Positions 15,384 through 17,089 of a stretch of DNA of 17,089 nucleotides are shown one piece after another. Location: NCBI GenBank assembly GCA_030151365.1, contig JASLDW010000023.1:1-17089 (forward strand). The letters are read 5' to 3'. Numbering within the stretch: the stretch's first letter is position 1; each line of letters begins with the position of its first letter. The position numbers and the translations under genes were made by a program. Below the pieces are notes generated by a model. It was not told where the DNA came from. It saw only the letters and a list, made by a program, of their open reading frames with translations, and ran no database searches. Source of the DNA: Lysobacter sp. Its GTDB lineage: Bacteria > Pseudomonadota > Gammaproteobacteria > Xanthomonadales > Xanthomonadaceae.

Positions 15384-15890
15384 TTACTCCGGGGGATTGG
15401 ACGAAAGGGCATCGATGGTCTGCAACATCGCTTCGGCGCTGGAGACGCGGAATTCGCCCGGTGCTTCGACCTCGACGGCGCGGGCGACGCCGTCGTCCGC
15501 ATAGATCGCGAAACGCTTGCCACGCACGCCCATGCCGAACGGGCTGGCGTCCATCTCGAGGCCGAGCGCGCGGGTGAAGGCGCCATTGCCGTCGGCGAGC
15601 ATCAGCAGTCCTTCCGGAACGTGTTGCGATTCGCCCCAGGCCTGCATCACGAAGGCGTCGTTGACCGACAGGCAATAGACAGCGATGCCGCGCTTCGCAA
15701 ACGCGTCGTAGTGCTGCACGTAGCCGGGGAGATGGCGCTCCGAGCAGGTCGGCGTGAAGGCGCCGGGGACGCTGAACAGCACCACGCGCTTGCCGGAAAA
15801 CAACTCGGCGCTGTCCGTGTTCTGCCCGCCCTGCGGACTCGCCACCTGCAACTGCATCGAGGGAATGGAATCGCCGGGCTGGATGCTCAT
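15384..15890 (-). CDS. Peroxiredoxin, Prx5/PrxII type
   Basis: This thiol peroxidase reduces H2O2 and organic peroxides, with electrons from thioredoxin or glutaredoxin/glutathione. The 168 residues carry the peroxidatic site PGAFTPTCSERHLPGY with Cys49. A second cysteine, Cys73 (VYCLSVND), stands where PrxII proteins have their second cysteine. VNDAFVMQAWG is also typical of the Prx5 family. No glutaredoxin domain is fused. The first gene of a pair with the ferritin-like gene, it is divergent from cbpA across a 145-nt gap. The ribosome site is weak (AGG within caggcaaaatc before ATG). The cellular reductant cannot be read from the sequence. Confidence 0.92.
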   Translation of the reverse strand: MSIQPGDSIPSMQLQVASPQGGQNTDSAELFSGKRVVLFSVPGAFTPTCSERHLPGYVQHYDAFAKRGIAVYCLSVNDAFVMQAWGESQHVPEGLLMLADGNGAFTRALGLEMDASPFGMGVRGKRFAIYADDGVARAVEVEAPGEFRVSSAEAMLQTIDALSSNPPE

Positions 15891-16035
15891 GATTTTGCCT
15901 GCATTGAAACGGGCAGGTTAGGCCGGGGACTGGAAAAACCGCGTCAAGACGCAGGGATCGGTCGCAAGACGCCACGATCCATGATGGAATGTATTCTGGC
16001 CGGCGGCGAACGTCGGCCGGCTATCCGGAGGATCG
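15891..16035. other. Divergent intergenic region between peroxiredoxin and cbpA genes
   Basis: This 145-nt gap must hold two divergent promoters. On the minus strand TTGACG (15947-15942) is a good -35, but the nearest -10-like TAACCT is 21 bp away. On the plus strand TATTCT (15992-15997) could be a -10 for cbpA, without a -35 at proper distance. I see no sigma32-type promoter for the DnaJ-like gene. No small gene is apparent. Confidence 0.35.
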
Positions 16036-16917
16036 ATGCAGTTCAAGGATTATTACGGGATTCTCGGCGTCGAGCCGAATGCCGGCGAGTCGGAAATCAA
16101 GTCGGCCTATCGTCGGCTGGCGCGCAAATATCATCCCGACGTCAGCAAGGAAGCGGATGCCGAGGAGAAGTTCAAATCGGTCAACGAAGCCTACGAGGCG
16201 TTGCGCGATCCGCAGAAGCGCGCGGCCTACGATCAATTGCGTTCGCGCGGCTATCGTCCCGGCGATGACGTGCAACCCCCCGGTGCGGGTGGCGGTTTCC
16301 ATGGCGCGCCCGGCGATTTCGACTTCGATGAAATCTTCGCCGGTGGAGGCGGACCGGGTGGCGGCGGTTTCAGCGATTTCTTCGAGCAGATGTTCGGTCG
16401 CGGTCGTGGCGCGCGTCCTGGCGGTCGCCAGCAATACCAAGCTGGCCCCACGCGCGCGCGTTTCAGCGTGCCGTTGGAAGCGGTCTATCGCGGCGACAGC
16501 GTGCGCATCGGCTTGAACGGGAAATCGCTGGACGTGCGCATTCCCAAGGGCATTCGCCCGGGCCAGTTGATCCGTCTTGCCGGGCAGGGCGGCAACGGCG
16601 GCGACCTGTTGCTGGAAATCGAGTACGCGGCGCATCCCGACTTCGAGGTCGACGGTCGCAATATCCTTTACGTGCTGGACGTGACGCCATGGCAGGCGGC
16701 GCTGGGCGCGGTCATGAGCGTGCCGACGCTGGGCGGCTCGGTGGAGCTGAAGATTCCGGCGGGATCGGATGCCGGCAAGAAATTGCGACTGCGTGGCCGC
16801 GGCTTGCCCGGGCAGGCGCCGGGCGATCAGATCGTCGAACTGGAAATCATGGCGCCGGTTCCGCAGACGCCGGCGCAACGCGCAGCCTACGAGGGACTGC
16901 GCGACGCGTTCGCTTGA
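16036..16917 (+). CDS. cbpA: CbpA-type DnaJ co-chaperone (curved DNA-binding protein family)
   Basis: This J-domain protein stimulates DnaK ATPase; E. coli CbpA also binds curved DNA in starved cells. The J domain is at 1-69, with the HPD motif at His33-Pro34-Asp35 (KYHPDVSKEA). A Gly/Phe-rich region (~80-140, with GGGGPGGGG and FSDFFEQMFGRGRG) is followed by two beta-rich C-terminal substrate-binding domains (from ~146, including VRIPKGIRPGQLIRLAGQG and LKIPAGSDAGKKLRLRGRG). No CxxCxGxG zinc-finger repeats are present, which excludes canonical DnaJ. The length of 293 is near that of E. coli CbpA (306). GGAGG 4 nt before ATG supports the start. No cbpM follows; instead the stop abuts a convergent gene. 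Confidence 0.92.
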   Translation: MQFKDYYGILGVEPNAGESEIKSAYRRLARKYHPDVSKEADAEEKFKSVNEAYEALRDPQKRAAYDQLRSRGYRPGDDVQPPGAGGGFHGAPGDFDFDEIFAGGGGPGGGGFSDFFEQMFGRGRGARPGGRQQYQAGPTRARFSVPLEAVYRGDSVRIGLNGKSLDVRIPKGIRPGQLIRLAGQGGNGGDLLLEIEYAAHPDFEVDGRNILYVLDVTPWQAALGAVMSVPTLGGSVELKIPAGSDAGKKLRLRGRGLPGQAPGDQIVELEIMAPVPQTPAQRAAYEGLRDAFA

Positions 16918-17089
16918 TCAGGCCGCGCTCGGCAGCAATTCCGTCACCACTTCGGCCAATTCCTTCTCGCTGAAGGGCTTGGTGATGTAGGCGCGCGCGC
17001 CTTGGCGCATGCCCCACATGCGATCGGTGTCCTGGTCCTTGGTGGTGACCAGCACGACCGGGATGTGCTTGGTGGTTTCTTCGCGGGTG
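16918..17089 (-). CDS. CheY-like response regulator, C-terminal part (PilG/PilH-like; 5' end outside window)
   Basis: The last 56 residues of a receiver domain are visible when the minus strand is read. They include HIPVVLVTTKDQDTDR with the conserved switch threonine, WGMRQGARAYITKPF with the conserved active-site lysine before proline, and a closing amphipathic helix ending LLPSAA. The protein stops right after the receiver fold, so it is a stand-alone regulator without an output domain. The text DRMWGMRQGA is like the type IV pilus regulators PilG/PilH. The phosphorylated aspartate lies outside the window, so the exact member cannot be decided. Its stop codon is directly adjacent to that of the convergent cbpA-type gene. 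Confidence 0.85.
   Translation of the reverse strand, partial: TREETTKHIPVVLVTTKDQDTDRMWGMRQGARAYITKPFSEKELAEVVTELLPSAA

Noticed and set aside
15380..15586. Upstream extension of the ferritin-like frame into the peroxiredoxin gene
   Set aside because: The ribosome site GGAG just before 15379 and the family N-terminus support the shorter protein.
15999..16021. GCCGGC repeats before cbpA as a hairpin or operator
   Set aside because: The arms are 6 bp, each self-palindromic, and the inner bases do not pair. Such GC repeats are common by chance in this DNA.

Overview
The window is high-GC DNA, almost entirely coding, and its protein sequences and gene order point to a gammaproteobacterium of the Xanthomonadaceae/Lysobacteraceae group (Lysobacter, Luteimonas or a close relative). 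The clues are Smc rather than MukB, the smc-zipA-ligA cluster, the DUF3011 repeat proteins, the LigA type with an extra segment in its helix-hairpin-helix region, and a short CysE linked to CysK. This is inference from sequence resemblance; no search was run. I see no mobile elements, CRISPR arrays, tRNA or rRNA. The longest gene-free stretch is about 194 bases, upstream of gyrA.

Left block (2-7291, + strand): smc (its 5' end is outside the window), zipA, ligA and epmA. zipA/ligA and ligA/epmA overlap by a few bases, so these three are probably co-transcribed. They join chromosome organisation, divisome anchoring, DNA ligation and EF-P modification.

Middle block (7348-13108, + strand): two adjacent DUF3011 genes encode secreted or probably secreted proteins with four and three copies of a roughly 60-residue four-cysteine module. 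Next are mtnA (methionine salvage) and gyrA. The first DUF3011 gene and mtnA have no usable Shine-Dalgarno, but each has a -10-like TAGA(T/A)T exactly 7 nt before ATG, which suggests leaderless mRNAs. mtnA also carries a perfect 11-bp-arm inverted repeat around its start. gyrA has an extended -10 about 100 nt upstream and ends in a strong UUCG-loop terminator.

Right block (13137-15890, - strand): peroxiredoxin plus a ferritin-like protein (4 nt apart), then cysK-cysE (7 nt apart). cysK has a good sigma70-type promoter whose -35 lies inside a perfect 10-bp-arm inverted repeat. CysE ends in isoleucine, as expected if it docks into the CysK active site. The edge holds a CbpA-type DnaJ co-chaperone (+), whose stop directly abuts the stop of a convergent, truncated CheY-like response regulator resembling PilG/PilH.

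Most genes are conserved housekeeping genes. The least understood element is the DUF3011 pair. The regulatory inverted repeats at mtnA and cysK and the non-Ser residue in the GyrA quinolone region are the other points worth following up.
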